From Methylomonas sp. (GTDB taxonomy: Bacteria; Pseudomonadota; Gammaproteobacteria; Methylococcales; Methylomonadaceae), in assembly GCA_026989395.1 (NCBI GenBank), contig JALSJK010000087.1:1-64000 (forward strand): a stretch of DNA of 64,000 nucleotides, in the 5' to 3' direction. Shown in pieces: positions 56,552-64,000 of the stretch. Below the pieces are notes generated by a model. That model did not search any database and had not been told where the DNA came from. It saw only the letters and a program-made list of their open reading frames with translations. Made by a program: the position numbers and the translations under genes. Position 1 is the stretch's first letter, and each line of letters starts with the position of its first letter.

Positions 56552-56770
56552 TTATGAGCCGCGAAAGAACAGGTTGATAATGATTGAAATGATGATGCTG
56601 ACAATAATCATTGATGTGATTGGAAAAAAGAAAAAACTGTTTTTACCTTCTATACGAATATCTCCGGGGAGCTTTCCAAACCAGTTCAGTAGCCAAGGGG
56701 CATAAATCAGTATTAGGCCGATAATGCCTAAAAATGCAGCAATGATTAATAGTAATTTACCGATTGCCAT
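56552..56770 (-). CDS. DUF2905 small membrane protein
   Basis: A 72-residue protein with two membrane helices (LLLIIAAFLGIIGLILIYA and FPITSMIIVSIIISIIINLF) separated by a short loop. LLNWFGKLPGDIRIEGKN is the DUF2905 signature. The family is widespread, with no known function. It is monocistronic, between tRNA-Met and ycgN. Confidence 0.85.
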   Translation of the reverse strand: MAIGKLLLIIAAFLGIIGLILIYAPWLLNWFGKLPGDIRIEGKNSFFFFPITSMIIVSIIISIIINLFFRGS

Positions 56771-56869
56771 TGTTTGTTGCCTGCTTGCTTTAGATGTAGG
56801 GACATAATATTGCCAAAAAAATCAATCTGATAGAGGTCAAATTGTAATGTGGGACGTTCCGGCTGACAG

Positions 56870-57298
56870 TTATTCTAGCCATTCAATAATATGTTCTTCA
56901 ATATCATTAACATCGGATGTTTTCATGGCATAACTGGCTATCGATACACCAGCTTCCCGAACAGTTTCGTAAGTACCAGAGATAAGGGGATGCCAGTCAG
57001 GCAGAGGTTTTCCTTCAGCTAGAAGCTTGTAAGCGCAGGTGGCTGGCAGCCAGTTATATTCGGCAAAATTATGCTGTGTTAAATTCAGGCATTCGGGTAC
57101 CAGTTTGCATCTTTCGGTATAGCGGGTACATCGGCAGGAATTTAGATCAATTAAATCACACACGACACTGGTGTAATATATTTCACCTGTTTCCTCGTCT
57201 TCCAATTTATGCAGACAACATTTGCCACAGTTATCACAAAGTGATTCCCATTCTTCTGTCGACATCTCGTTGAGTTGTTTTTCTTCCCAAAACTTCAT
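56870..57298 (-). CDS. ycgN: YcgN family cysteine-cluster protein (UPF0260)
   Basis: Small protein of 142 residues from ATG 57298 (KFWEEKQLNEM start). It carries cysteines in CDNCGKCCLHK, VVCDLIDLNSCRCTRY and RCKLVPEC, the pattern of the YkgJ-type zinc- or iron-sulfur-binding UPF0260 family. LPDWHPLISG is also conserved. Its ATG overlaps the AstE-like gene stop by four bases (ATGA). Function unknown. Confidence 0.92.
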   Translation of the reverse strand: MKFWEEKQLNEMSTEEWESLCDNCGKCCLHKLEDEETGEIYYTSVVCDLIDLNSCRCTRYTERCKLVPECLNLTQHNFAEYNWLPATCAYKLLAEGKPLPDWHPLISGTYETVREAGVSIASYAMKTSDVNDIEEHIIEWLE

Positions 57299-58299
57299 GG
57301 GCGTATTCTCTCCATCAAGTAACAAAGACAATCCTGGCGGATGATGCGCTCATCCAGAGTGAGCATGGAAGGCATTGTTTGCCGAGTGATTTTCAATTCA
57401 TGGTCATTGATAGTGAAAAAATCAGTGCTGATATCTTTACCTTGCTCGTTTTTAGCAATCAGGGGTATGGATTGCAGCTGATTAACTTTTCCGAGTACGG
57501 TATCCGCAGGAATTTCGGTAAAGTTCATCCATTCCAGATCGGGGTTCAGGAGCAGCTCTGCGGGGGGCTGGAAGCTGAAGTCGATATCCTCTTTTACTTT
57601 AACCTGTGCAACAGTGTGAAACAAATCAATGTCTTTGGCATTAACGGGTATGTTTTCTAATTCAGACAAATGGATGCAGGTATCAAGAAAATCCTGCGCA
57701 TGTTCAACGCCATGTTTTTGACCTGGTTTGCCACATTCAAGTGTTACAGCAGGACAGAATTTTGCAAAGGCTCCGGATTGTACTCCTTTAGGACGGGTAA
57801 AATACACGATTAATCGTCCGAATAATGACGCTAATTGTATAAACTGGTTTTCGAGTTTATTGATGCAGGCATAATGAGGATTCAGTCCGGTATTATTATG
57901 AATATCGATACTGGCAAAGGTGTTTTTTTGCTTCATGATTTCGACAATTTCTGAGGCAATTCGTGACTCAGGTGATTCGGGAAATTCAGTTCCAGGCCAG
58001 ATTCGGTTGAAATCAGGTTGATTGTCCAGTCGGCGAAGTTTGTGACTGGCCGCAAGCGTGTTTCCAAAAAAGATACTAAGTGAGCGAGGCAGGTCGTGAT
58101 TTTGATATTTTTTTAAAATAGCCTGTAGAGCAAAAAATCCGGTTGGTTCGTTCCCATGCAACAATACAGAAATAAAAATCGGGTCAGGGCGTTTTCCTGA
58201 TAAGTGGAAAAGCGTAGGACTGGGGATGAGTTGGTGCAAATTCTCGGGTCTGGTTTCCAATATCCCTTCGGGTAATGAAGTGCGTTGTTCTAACAACAT
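57295..58299 (-). CDS. AstE/aspartoacylase-like zinc deacylase
   Basis: Zinc-dependent M14-related hydrolase (334 residues) of the succinylglutamate desuccinylase/aspartoacylase family. Metal ligands are H48 and E51 in LLHGNEPTGFFALQ, and a later His in SIDIHNNTGLNPHY. VTLECGKPGQ holds the catalytic Glu of the family. It is longer at the C-terminus than AstE by a beta-domain. It sits four bases downstream of the GCS2-type ligase gene and overlaps ycgN, so the two enzymes may act in one small pathway. No other ast gene is near, so arginine catabolism is unlikely. Confidence 0.8.
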   Translation of the reverse strand: MLLEQRTSLPEGILETRPENLHQLIPSPTLFHLSGKRPDPIFISVLLHGNEPTGFFALQAILKKYQNHDLPRSLSIFFGNTLAASHKLRRLDNQPDFNRIWPGTEFPESPESRIASEIVEIMKQKNTFASIDIHNNTGLNPHYACINKLENQFIQLASLFGRLIVYFTRPKGVQSGAFAKFCPAVTLECGKPGQKHGVEHAQDFLDTCIHLSELENIPVNAKDIDLFHTVAQVKVKEDIDFSFQPPAELLLNPDLEWMNFTEIPADTVLGKVNQLQSIPLIAKNEQGKDISTDFFTINDHELKITRQTMPSMLTLDERIIRQDCLCYLMERIRP

Positions 58300-58303
58300 A
58301 ATT

Positions 58304-59737
58304 TTAGATTTCCCATTCGCTAACAGGTTTGCCAGTACATTGGTTATGCCAGTACTGTCTGGTCATTTCCGAAAAGCTGCACTGATGTGTATTCATAAAG
58401 CGGATTTGCCATTGGCTGCCAGTTTGTTTGCTATTAACGCGATGTTCGATAATTTGCAAAAAATCTTCAGTATCGCATGTTGTGACGCCCAAAGATTTTA
58501 ATCCCAGGATTGCTCGAGGTAAAAGTTCTGATTTTATCAAATCCAATAAGCGACGTTTATTGCCATCAAACCAGACTGTCGAGCTGTCAAGACCATGTCG
58601 AGCGGCTTGGTAAAAATTATCTTTGGCTTGGGAAAAAGGTAGTGGTATTTTTTGCCCAGAAATGATTTCATCACAAATATTTTTAGCCAGCCCATAATAA
58701 AAAGCAGCATTGGCAATGCTGTCAATAGTTGATGGGCCTGCGGCAGGGGTGCGGTGCTCGATTCTGATATGCGGCGTGCCGTCTTCGTCAAAGCCAACTA
58801 AAGGCCTGTTCCATCGCCAGATAGTGCCATTATGTAAGCGCAAATGGGCAAGTTGTTCGGGGTCAGAATCGAAATATTCCGGCAATAAAATCGGGAAATG
58901 TTCCAGATTTTCCTTGAAGCACTCAATCATTGAATGTCTGGCATAATCGGAGCCGAAACTGACCCTTTTTAAAGGGCCATGCGCAACGCCGTCATAGCCG
59001 CCGGTTTCAATGGCTTGCTCGAAAAGCGGGATTCTGGATTCCTGCCATAGGTTTTTTCCGAACAGATAAGGTGCGTTGGCGCTAATGGCAACCACTGCCG
59101 CTGAAGCGATAATTGAAGCATTATAATAATGGTGTGCAATGGCTAAGGGAATCTGGGTGTGAATTTGCAAAGATGTCGTTGCTGATTCTAGCATTACATC
59201 ATGGTGATCGAACTTCAGATGTTCAGTGCCTGTGATATCAAGGTGAATCGGTTGCCCTCGGGAATTCAGAATTTGTTCATTGAGAGCGCGATAACGATTC
59301 ATGTCAGACATATTGTCGAGGCATAAGTCAGCTTGTTGCAGTGTCGGCAATGTACCGATCATCAGTAGATGAATATTCATGCTTGCGGCGTGATTTGCCG
59401 ATTTTTCCCAGGTCGCGTTCAGGGTGTCAAGCAGGTGACTGAATACATTGCCAGCCAATGGCATAGGCGGGCTGTTGAGTTCAATATTGAATTTGGCAAG
59501 TTCCGGGAAAGCCAGAGGCTCATTAATAGAATCAAGAAATTCGCTATTACAAGGCACAGGCCGCATATCATTATCGACTAGCCAGGCTTCGATTTCAAAA
59601 CCCGCTTTGGGAGCAGCAGAAGAACATTTTTGCTCTTTAATCAATCCTTCAAGTAATTTGGTCTCTGTTTGCAGCTTGTTATGAAAACGCTTTATATCTT
59701 TGCGATCATAAGTGGTGGCATTTATTTCTTGGCCCAT
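58304..59737 (-). CDS. GCS2-type glutamate-cysteine ligase-like protein
   Basis: Carboxylate-amine ligase of the GCS2/YbdK family, 477 residues, which couples glutamate-type carboxylates to amines with ATP. GFEIEAWLVDNDMRPVPC has the glutamate of the metal site; FNIELNSPP, MNRYRALNEQIL, SLQIHTQIPLAIAHHYYNA, VSFGSDYARHSM and IRIEHRTPAAGPSTIDSI follow the family. It differs from classical proteobacterial GshA, so glutathione synthesis should not be assumed. Start ATG 59737 is preceded by AATGGGCCAAG-type sequence with AACCGAAAAA upstream and no strong ribosome site. It is the first gene of the unit with the deacylase and ycgN. Confidence 0.82.
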   Translation of the reverse strand: MGQEINATTYDRKDIKRFHNKLQTETKLLEGLIKEQKCSSAAPKAGFEIEAWLVDNDMRPVPCNSEFLDSINEPLAFPELAKFNIELNSPPMPLAGNVFSHLLDTLNATWEKSANHAASMNIHLLMIGTLPTLQQADLCLDNMSDMNRYRALNEQILNSRGQPIHLDITGTEHLKFDHHDVMLESATTSLQIHTQIPLAIAHHYYNASIIASAAVVAISANAPYLFGKNLWQESRIPLFEQAIETGGYDGVAHGPLKRVSFGSDYARHSMIECFKENLEHFPILLPEYFDSDPEQLAHLRLHNGTIWRWNRPLVGFDEDGTPHIRIEHRTPAAGPSTIDSIANAAFYYGLAKNICDEIISGQKIPLPFSQAKDNFYQAARHGLDSSTVWFDGNKRRLLDLIKSELLPRAILGLKSLGVTTCDTEDFLQIIEHRVNSKQTGSQWQIRFMNTHQCSFSEMTRQYWHNQCTGKPVSEWEI

Positions 59738-59873
59738 TTTTCGGTTTACCCAATGCTATCAGTTATAAACCTATTATAAACCTTTTATTTTATGGGTAAT
59801 GGCTGGTCATTAATGTATTTTGGAACGGGAAAATAATCGGGCTTAGAAACAGCCTGCGAACAACAACGTCTTA

Positions 59874-60029
59874 GGAGCGAACATGAAATAACTTTGGCAA
59901 CTGGCTTGTCTTTTTATCCGTCTTCTGCGTTGTAAAAATAGTTACATAGCTTGCTATGCGCCTATTTATACGCCTTGAATACGAATAAAAATACTGCCCC
60001 AGTTGCCAAACTTATTCCGTGTTCGTTCC
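59874..60029. repeat. Palindromic intergenic element 3 (about 156 bp)
   Basis: A near-perfect long palindrome centred at 59951.5. Left arm 59874-59904 (GGAGCGAACATGAAATAAC then TTTGGCAACTGG) matches the reverse complement of 59999-60029 in 27 of 31 bases. TTTTTATCCG (59911-59920) continues against ACGAATAAAAA, and the very centre is CATAGC-TT-GCTATG (59945-59958). The whole could fold as one long stem. It lies between the GCS2-type and plsC genes, starting four bases after the plsC stop region, and has no coding capacity. I recall similar elements in other methanotroph genomes, but that needs a search. Confidence 0.75.
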
Positions 60030-60032
60030 TCA

Positions 60033-60770
60033 TCAAGAAACATCTTTTGCCAGAAATTTTGGATCGGTAATTTTTAGCATGGTATTTTCAATCCAGTTTT
60101 CTGCCTCATTCATCAGGTCATTGGCTTTTTTTTCTTTTGTTTCAATCAGTGGGCCGATGATCATGGTAATCTTTCCAGGATATTTTAAAAAACTGCGAGG
60201 CGGCCAATATTCACCGGCATTATGAGCCACAGGAATAATAGGGGTATCGGTTTTTTGGGCTAACAGGCAGCCGCCGGCATTATATTTTCCTCTTTTGCCG
60301 GGAGCTATGCGTGTGCCTTCCGGAAAAACAATCAGCCATAATCCTTTTTTTAGCCATTGGTCGCCCTGGCGAATGAGTGATTTTAATGCTGCTTTTCGGT
60401 CTCTGCGGTCAATCGCAATGGGTTCCAAGGTGCGCAGCCCCCAGCCCCAGATCGGCAGATTAAGTAATTCCTTTTTCAGCAGAAAGGTATGTGGCGGAAA
60501 GATTAATTGCACGACCACAGTTTCCCAGGCTGACTGGTGTTTACAAAGCACAATAGCGTTTCGGTGGTTAGGAATATTTTCCATACCGATTACTTCGTGA
60601 GTTAATCCGCAAATGACTTTTAAATTCCAAATGGCCAGTTTGCTCCACAGTTCAGCAAAAAAGTACCGTACTGAAAAAGGGAATAGCCAGGCAATCAAAA
60701 TCATCGGTAATATGATGGTGGTGATTGTTAATACAACGATGAAATAAAGGGTCGATCTGATATAAACCAT
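60033..60770 (-). CDS. plsC: 1-acyl-sn-glycerol-3-phosphate acyltransferase
   Basis: Inner-membrane acyltransferase of 245 residues that makes phosphatidic acid from lysophosphatidate. The catalytic box is CKHQSAWE (HX4E; many family members have D), then ELLNLPIWGWGL, PIAIDRRDRKAALKSL, FPEGTRIAPGKRGKY and PVAHNAGEYWPPRSFLKYPG. A membrane helix occupies the first 30 residues. It is the fourth gene of the glyQ-glyS-gmhB-plsC set, three bases after gmhB. Confidence 0.93.
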   Translation of the reverse strand: MVYIRSTLYFIVVLTITTIILPMILIAWLFPFSVRYFFAELWSKLAIWNLKVICGLTHEVIGMENIPNHRNAIVLCKHQSAWETVVVQLIFPPHTFLLKKELLNLPIWGWGLRTLEPIAIDRRDRKAALKSLIRQGDQWLKKGLWLIVFPEGTRIAPGKRGKYNAGGCLLAQKTDTPIIPVAHNAGEYWPPRSFLKYPGKITMIIGPLIETKEKKANDLMNEAENWIENTMLKITDPKFLAKDVS

Positions 60771-60773
60771 AAG

Positions 60774-61319
60774 TCAGGATTGTGAAGTTATGAATTGACT
60801 TGCTGCATATAAATCGGGGAACACCGGGATTGCCAATTCTAAATTTTGTTGAAGAGTTTGATTACCTTTGCCGGTTTTGACCAGTAACGGTTTTGCATGT
60901 ACTGCCAAGGCTGCTTGTAAATCTCTAAGTGAATCACCAATACAATAAAGCTTTTCTGGCTCTATTTGGTATTCCTGGATAAATTGTTGAAATAGTCCGG
61001 GCTTGGGTTTTCGGCAATGGCAGTTATCATTTGGGCCGTGTGGACAGAAATAAATGGCTTCAATATTGCCGCCCAACTGTTGTGCCGTTGTAATCATTTT
61101 ATTGTGAATGGCCTCAAGCGCTGCCTTGTCAAATAATCCCCGGGCAAGTCCAGACTGATTGGTGATGACAACCACTTTGTATCCGTGCTCATTCAATAAT
61201 GCGATCGCTTCCAGACTATCAGGAATCGGAAGCCATTCATCAGGTGATTTGATGAATTGATCCGAATCCTGGTTAATGACGCCATCACGATCAAGCACCA
61301 CAAAGCGCTGTTTCACCAT
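60774..61319 (-). CDS. gmhB: D-glycero-D-manno-heptose 1,7-bisphosphate 7-phosphatase
   Basis: HAD-family phosphatase of 181 residues in the ADP-heptose pathway for lipopolysaccharide core. FVVLDRDGVINQDSDQFIKSP (motif I, with DxD), VITNQSGLARGLF (motif II), the zinc-binding HGPNDNCHCRKPKPGL loop, and GDSLRDLQAALA (motif IV) are present. ATG 61319 overlaps the glyS stop by one base; a longer frame upstream lies inside glyS and is rejected. Confidence 0.95.
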   Translation of the reverse strand: MVKQRFVVLDRDGVINQDSDQFIKSPDEWLPIPDSLEAIALLNEHGYKVVVITNQSGLARGLFDKAALEAIHNKMITTAQQLGGNIEAIYFCPHGPNDNCHCRKPKPGLFQQFIQEYQIEPEKLYCIGDSLRDLQAALAVHAKPLLVKTGKGNQTLQQNLELAIPVFPDLYAASQFITSQS

Positions 61320-63388
61320 CAAGATTGTAGTTTGGAAATATCTGCAATTTGCAAAAACAAACCTGAAACCATGGTTAACAATCCAAGTCTTTTGGCGCGT
61401 AATTGTGGATCCTCGCACATGACCAAGACATGATCGAAGAATGCATCAACATCGTCGCGCAGTTTTGCCAAACGAGCCAAAGCAGCCTGATAATCGTGTT
61501 GTGCTAACAATGGCTTAATATCCTCTTCTGTATCACGTGCGGAGGCAAGAAGTTGCAGTTCTTGTTTTTCAACCAAAATGCCAATGGATTTATTTATTTC
61601 AGTGTCAGCTTTTTTTAGAATGTTGCGGATACGTTTGTTTGCGCTGGCCAGGCTCTCAGCTTCCGGAAGTTTTCTGAAGGCTTTGACGGCTTTAAGTCGT
61701 TCCTGAAAATCCAGTGGTTGCTCGGGCAATACAGCCATCACTGCGGCAATTTCATCGGCAGTATAGCCTTGTTCAAGGTTGTAATGCCTCAAGCGTTCAT
61801 AAATAAAATCCTTAACCAGTTTATGGGTGGCATTTAGATCAAATTTATGGCTAAACAGGGTTAAGGATTCATCTAGTAAATCAATAATATTAAGTGGTAA
61901 TTCGCCTTCAATTATAATTCTCAGGATGCCCAGTGTTGCTCTGCGTAAAGCGTAAGGGTCCTTGTCCCCTGTTGGAATGAGTCCGGCGCTGAAGATGCCA
62001 GTCAGGGTGTCCATTTTTTCAGCAATAGACAAAATCTTCCCGGTTTGACTGGGTGGAATTGGTCCGCCGGATTGTTTGGGAAAATACTGTTCTTCCAAAG
62101 CATAGGCAACTTCCTCAGGTTCATTATCTTCAATGGCATAATAACGGCCCATGATACCTTGCAGGCTTGGAAATTCGCCGACCATTTCCGTCAATAAATC
62201 GGTTTTTGCGAGTTGCGCGGCACGTTTAGCCAAAGCAATGTCGGCATCAAGCTGTTTGGCAATATATTCAGCCAGCCGAGTAACGCGGTCAGTTTTTTCC
62301 GCCAGGGTACCCAGCTTGTTTTGAAAAACAATTTTGGAAAGTTTGTTGATCCGGGCAGCAAGTGGTTGTTTGCGATCTTGGTTCCAGAAGAACTCCGCAT
62401 CTGCCAAGCGGGGCGTGATGACTCTCTCATTTCCCTGTTGAATGGAAACCGGGTTGCTGCTTTCAATATTGGCAAAAGTAATAAAGTGAGGCAAAAGTTT
62501 CCCTTGCTGGCTTTTGACCGGAAAATACTTTTGATTGATTTGCATGGTTGTGATCAGGCATTCATCAGGGAGCTTCAGAAATTTTTCCGCAAAGTTACCG
62601 GTAATGGGAACCGGCCATTCGTTAAGGGCGGCAATTTCTTCGAGTAGTTCTTCTTCAATATGAGCGATGCCATTGACATTTTCGGCGGCGTTTTGTGCGG
62701 CTTCACGAATTATGTTTTTGCGCTGTTCAAAATCAACAATGACTTTGCCTTGTTCATTTAGAGTGTGCAGATATTCCTCAGGGTGATTCAAGGTGATGTG
62801 GTGCGGGGCATGAAAGCGATGCCCACGAGTTTTTGTGCCGGCCAATACGCCCAGAATTTCTGCGGCAATGACTTCATTACCAAACAGCAGCACAGCCCAG
62901 TGAACAGGTCGAACAAATTCAGTCTCACCTGCGCCCCAACGCATTCTTTTGGCAATGGGTAGCAAAGCCAGACTTTTGTTGATGATGTCTGGAAGCAATG
63001 ATTGGGTTGGCTGGCCTTTAACGTCTTGTGTGTAGGACAGCCATTCTCCCTTGTCAGTTTTTAAGCGCCCTAATTGCTCGACAGTGACGCCGCAACTTTT
63101 TGCAAAACCTGCGGCTGCTTTGCTGGGGCTGCCATCATCAGTAAAGGCAGCCTGAACTGCGGGGCCACGTTTTTCAATTCGCTTATCAGGTTGGGCGGTA
63201 CTGAGGTTTTCTATCAAGACCGCCAAACGGCGTGGGGTTGCATAGGCGTGGCTGTTAGTAAATTCAAGTTCAGATTCAGTCAGGCCGTTACTGATGTTTT
63301 CAAGCAAAGCCTGACTTAATTTATATAAAGATTTTGGCGGTAGCTCTTCAGTGCCAAGTTCAAATAGCAAGTGCTGTTGATCAGTCAT
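61319..63388 (-). CDS. glyS: Glycine-tRNA ligase beta subunit
   Basis: Large subunit of the alpha2-beta2 bacterial glycyl-tRNA synthetase (689 residues), needed for tRNA recognition. It starts QQHLLFELGTEELPPKSLYKL and has RRLAVLIENL, MRWGAGETEFVRPVHWAVLL, AMGRYYAIED-like GIMGRYYAIEDNEPEEVAYALEE, and PTGDKDPYALRRATLGILRI. The C-terminal anticodon-binding domain contains VLPEQPLDFQERLKAVKAFR and FFDHVLVMCEDPQLRAKRLGLL. It lies two bases after glyQ. Confidence 0.97.
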   Translation of the reverse strand: MTDQQHLLFELGTEELPPKSLYKLSQALLENISNGLTESELEFTNSHAYATPRRLAVLIENLSTAQPDKRIEKRGPAVQAAFTDDGSPSKAAAGFAKSCGVTVEQLGRLKTDKGEWLSYTQDVKGQPTQSLLPDIINKSLALLPIAKRMRWGAGETEFVRPVHWAVLLFGNEVIAAEILGVLAGTKTRGHRFHAPHHITLNHPEEYLHTLNEQGKVIVDFEQRKNIIREAAQNAAENVNGIAHIEEELLEEIAALNEWPVPITGNFAEKFLKLPDECLITTMQINQKYFPVKSQQGKLLPHFITFANIESSNPVSIQQGNERVITPRLADAEFFWNQDRKQPLAARINKLSKIVFQNKLGTLAEKTDRVTRLAEYIAKQLDADIALAKRAAQLAKTDLLTEMVGEFPSLQGIMGRYYAIEDNEPEEVAYALEEQYFPKQSGGPIPPSQTGKILSIAEKMDTLTGIFSAGLIPTGDKDPYALRRATLGILRIIIEGELPLNIIDLLDESLTLFSHKFDLNATHKLVKDFIYERLRHYNLEQGYTADEIAAVMAVLPEQPLDFQERLKAVKAFRKLPEAESLASANKRIRNILKKADTEINKSIGILVEKQELQLLASARDTEEDIKPLLAQHDYQAALARLAKLRDDVDAFFDHVLVMCEDPQLRAKRLGLLTMVSGLFLQIADISKLQS

Positions 63389-63390
63389 GG

Positions 63391-64000
63391 TTATGTTTCC
63401 TCCCTGGATAGCATGGGGAACCCAAGTGCTTCACGACTTTGATAATAAGTTTCTGCAACTGACTTGGCGAGATTTCTTACTCTTAAGATAAAGCGTTGTC
63501 GTTCAGTGACTGAGATAGCATTGCGAGCATCAAGCAGATTAAAAGTATGTGAAGCTTTCAGAACCATTTCATAAGCTGGCAGAGCCAGATTTTGTTCAAT
63601 TAGTTTTTGGCATTCCTGTTCATAGGTATCAAAACTTTTAAACATAAAATCAACATTGGCAAGATCGAAATTATAGGTCGACATTTCTACTTCGTTTTGA
63701 TGGAAAACATCGCCATAAGTGACTTTGCCTTGCGGGCTGTTGGTCCAGGTCAAATCGTAAACACTTTGGACGTTTTGCAGGTACATGGCAATACGTTCCA
63801 GGCCATAAGTAATTTCACCGCTGACGGGTTTGCATTCCAGGCCGCCAACCTGTTGGAAATAAGTAAACTGGGTGACTTCCATGCCATTCAGCCAGACTTC
63901 CCAGCCCAAGCCCCATGCACCCAGCGTAGGCGATTCCCAATTGTCTTCAACAAAGCGAATATCGTGTTCCAATAAATCCAGTCCTAAATGGCGCAAAGAA
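63391..64000 (-). CDS. glyQ: Glycine-tRNA ligase alpha subunit (5' end outside the window)
   Basis: Catalytic alpha subunit, class II synthetase. The frame runs through the right edge of the window, so about 203 of 300 residues are seen and the N-terminus is missing. [52 protein letters not shown] and [11 protein letters not shown] (motif 3) are diagnostic. It is the first gene of glyQ-glyS-gmhB-plsC. Confidence 0.97.
   Translation of the reverse strand, partial: SLRHLGLDLLEHDIRFVEDNWESPTLGAWGLGWEVWLNGMEVTQFTYFQQVGGLECKPVSGEITYGLERIAMYLQNVQSVYDLTWTNSPQGKVTYGDVFHQNEVEMSTYNFDLANVDFMFKSFDTYEQECQKLIEQNLALPAYEMVLKASHTFNLLDARNAISVTERQRFILRVRNLAKSVAETYYQSREALGFPMLSREET

Noticed and set aside
58304-59737. 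Calling this gene classical gshA
   Set aside because: Motifs fit the GCS2/YbdK family rather than gammaproteobacterial GshA, so glutathione synthesis is not asserted.
61320-61418. Longer N-terminus for gmhB
   Set aside because: The extra residues lie inside glyS in another frame; GmhB starts naturally at KQRFVVLDRDG.

Overview
The window is chromosomal DNA of a gammaproteobacterium of modest GC (roughly 42-45% by eye). The gene orders hfq-hflX-hflK-hflC-hisZ-purA and glyQ-glyS-gmhB-plsC, the housekeeping protein sequences and three long palindromic intergenic elements would suit a Methylococcales (methanotroph-type) genome. That placement is inference: no methane-oxidation gene lies here. 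I see no rRNA, prophage, insertion sequence or CRISPR array. Two tRNA genes are present.

Layout. 1-3328: end of an AlaC-type aminotransferase, then hom and thrC (threonine synthesis). 3475-8160: recJ, a convergent set (orphan gene, yciB, yciI, bolA, parvulin lipoprotein) and a DUF1244 gene. 8593-16612: an accessory trio of unknown protein, 1816-residue multicopper oxidase lipoprotein and secreted beta-propeller protein. 16646-18761: thiO-pyrD on the minus strand. 19098-19991: outer membrane beta-barrel protein. 20110-30174: a striking cluster that joins MCE/Mla-type lipid-transport genes to a TRAP-type transporter. 30254-33000: ubiX-like flavin prenyltransferase, a small membrane protein and a two-domain PPK2 kinase. 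33063-35596: TonB receptor with a YfiR-like protein. 35659-38320: glycosyltransferase and a Wzz-like protein fused to a tyrosine-recombinase-like domain. 38567-40521: frameshifted mscL, DUF3047, TVP38. 40644-50580: tRNA-Leu, mutL-miaA-hfq-hflX-hflK-hflC-hisZ-purA. 50634-55098: HDOD, ygfZ, ygfX, HDOD and GGDEF genes. 55264-64000: ychF, tRNA-Met, DUF2905, ycgN, an AstE-like deacylase, a GCS2-type ligase, plsC, gmhB, glyS and the 3' part of glyQ.

The best candidate for an undescribed system is the 20-29 kb cluster. It has an MlaE permease and an MCE (MlaD) protein, but its only ABC ATPase has lost Walker A, signature, catalytic Glu, Q-loop and H-loop residues. The same gene run carries a TatT-like lipoprotein, a TPR lipoprotein, a class III cyclase-like DUF3095 protein, an AdeT-type binding protein and a large TRAP permease. 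An MCE lipid conduit energised by a TRAP secondary transporter is a coherent hypothesis.

Other notable points are the Wzz-recombinase fusion with two catalytic residues replaced, the giant MnxG-like oxidase cluster, the one-base insertion in mscL, and the three palindromic elements at 8270-8373, 38391-38558 and 59874-60029.
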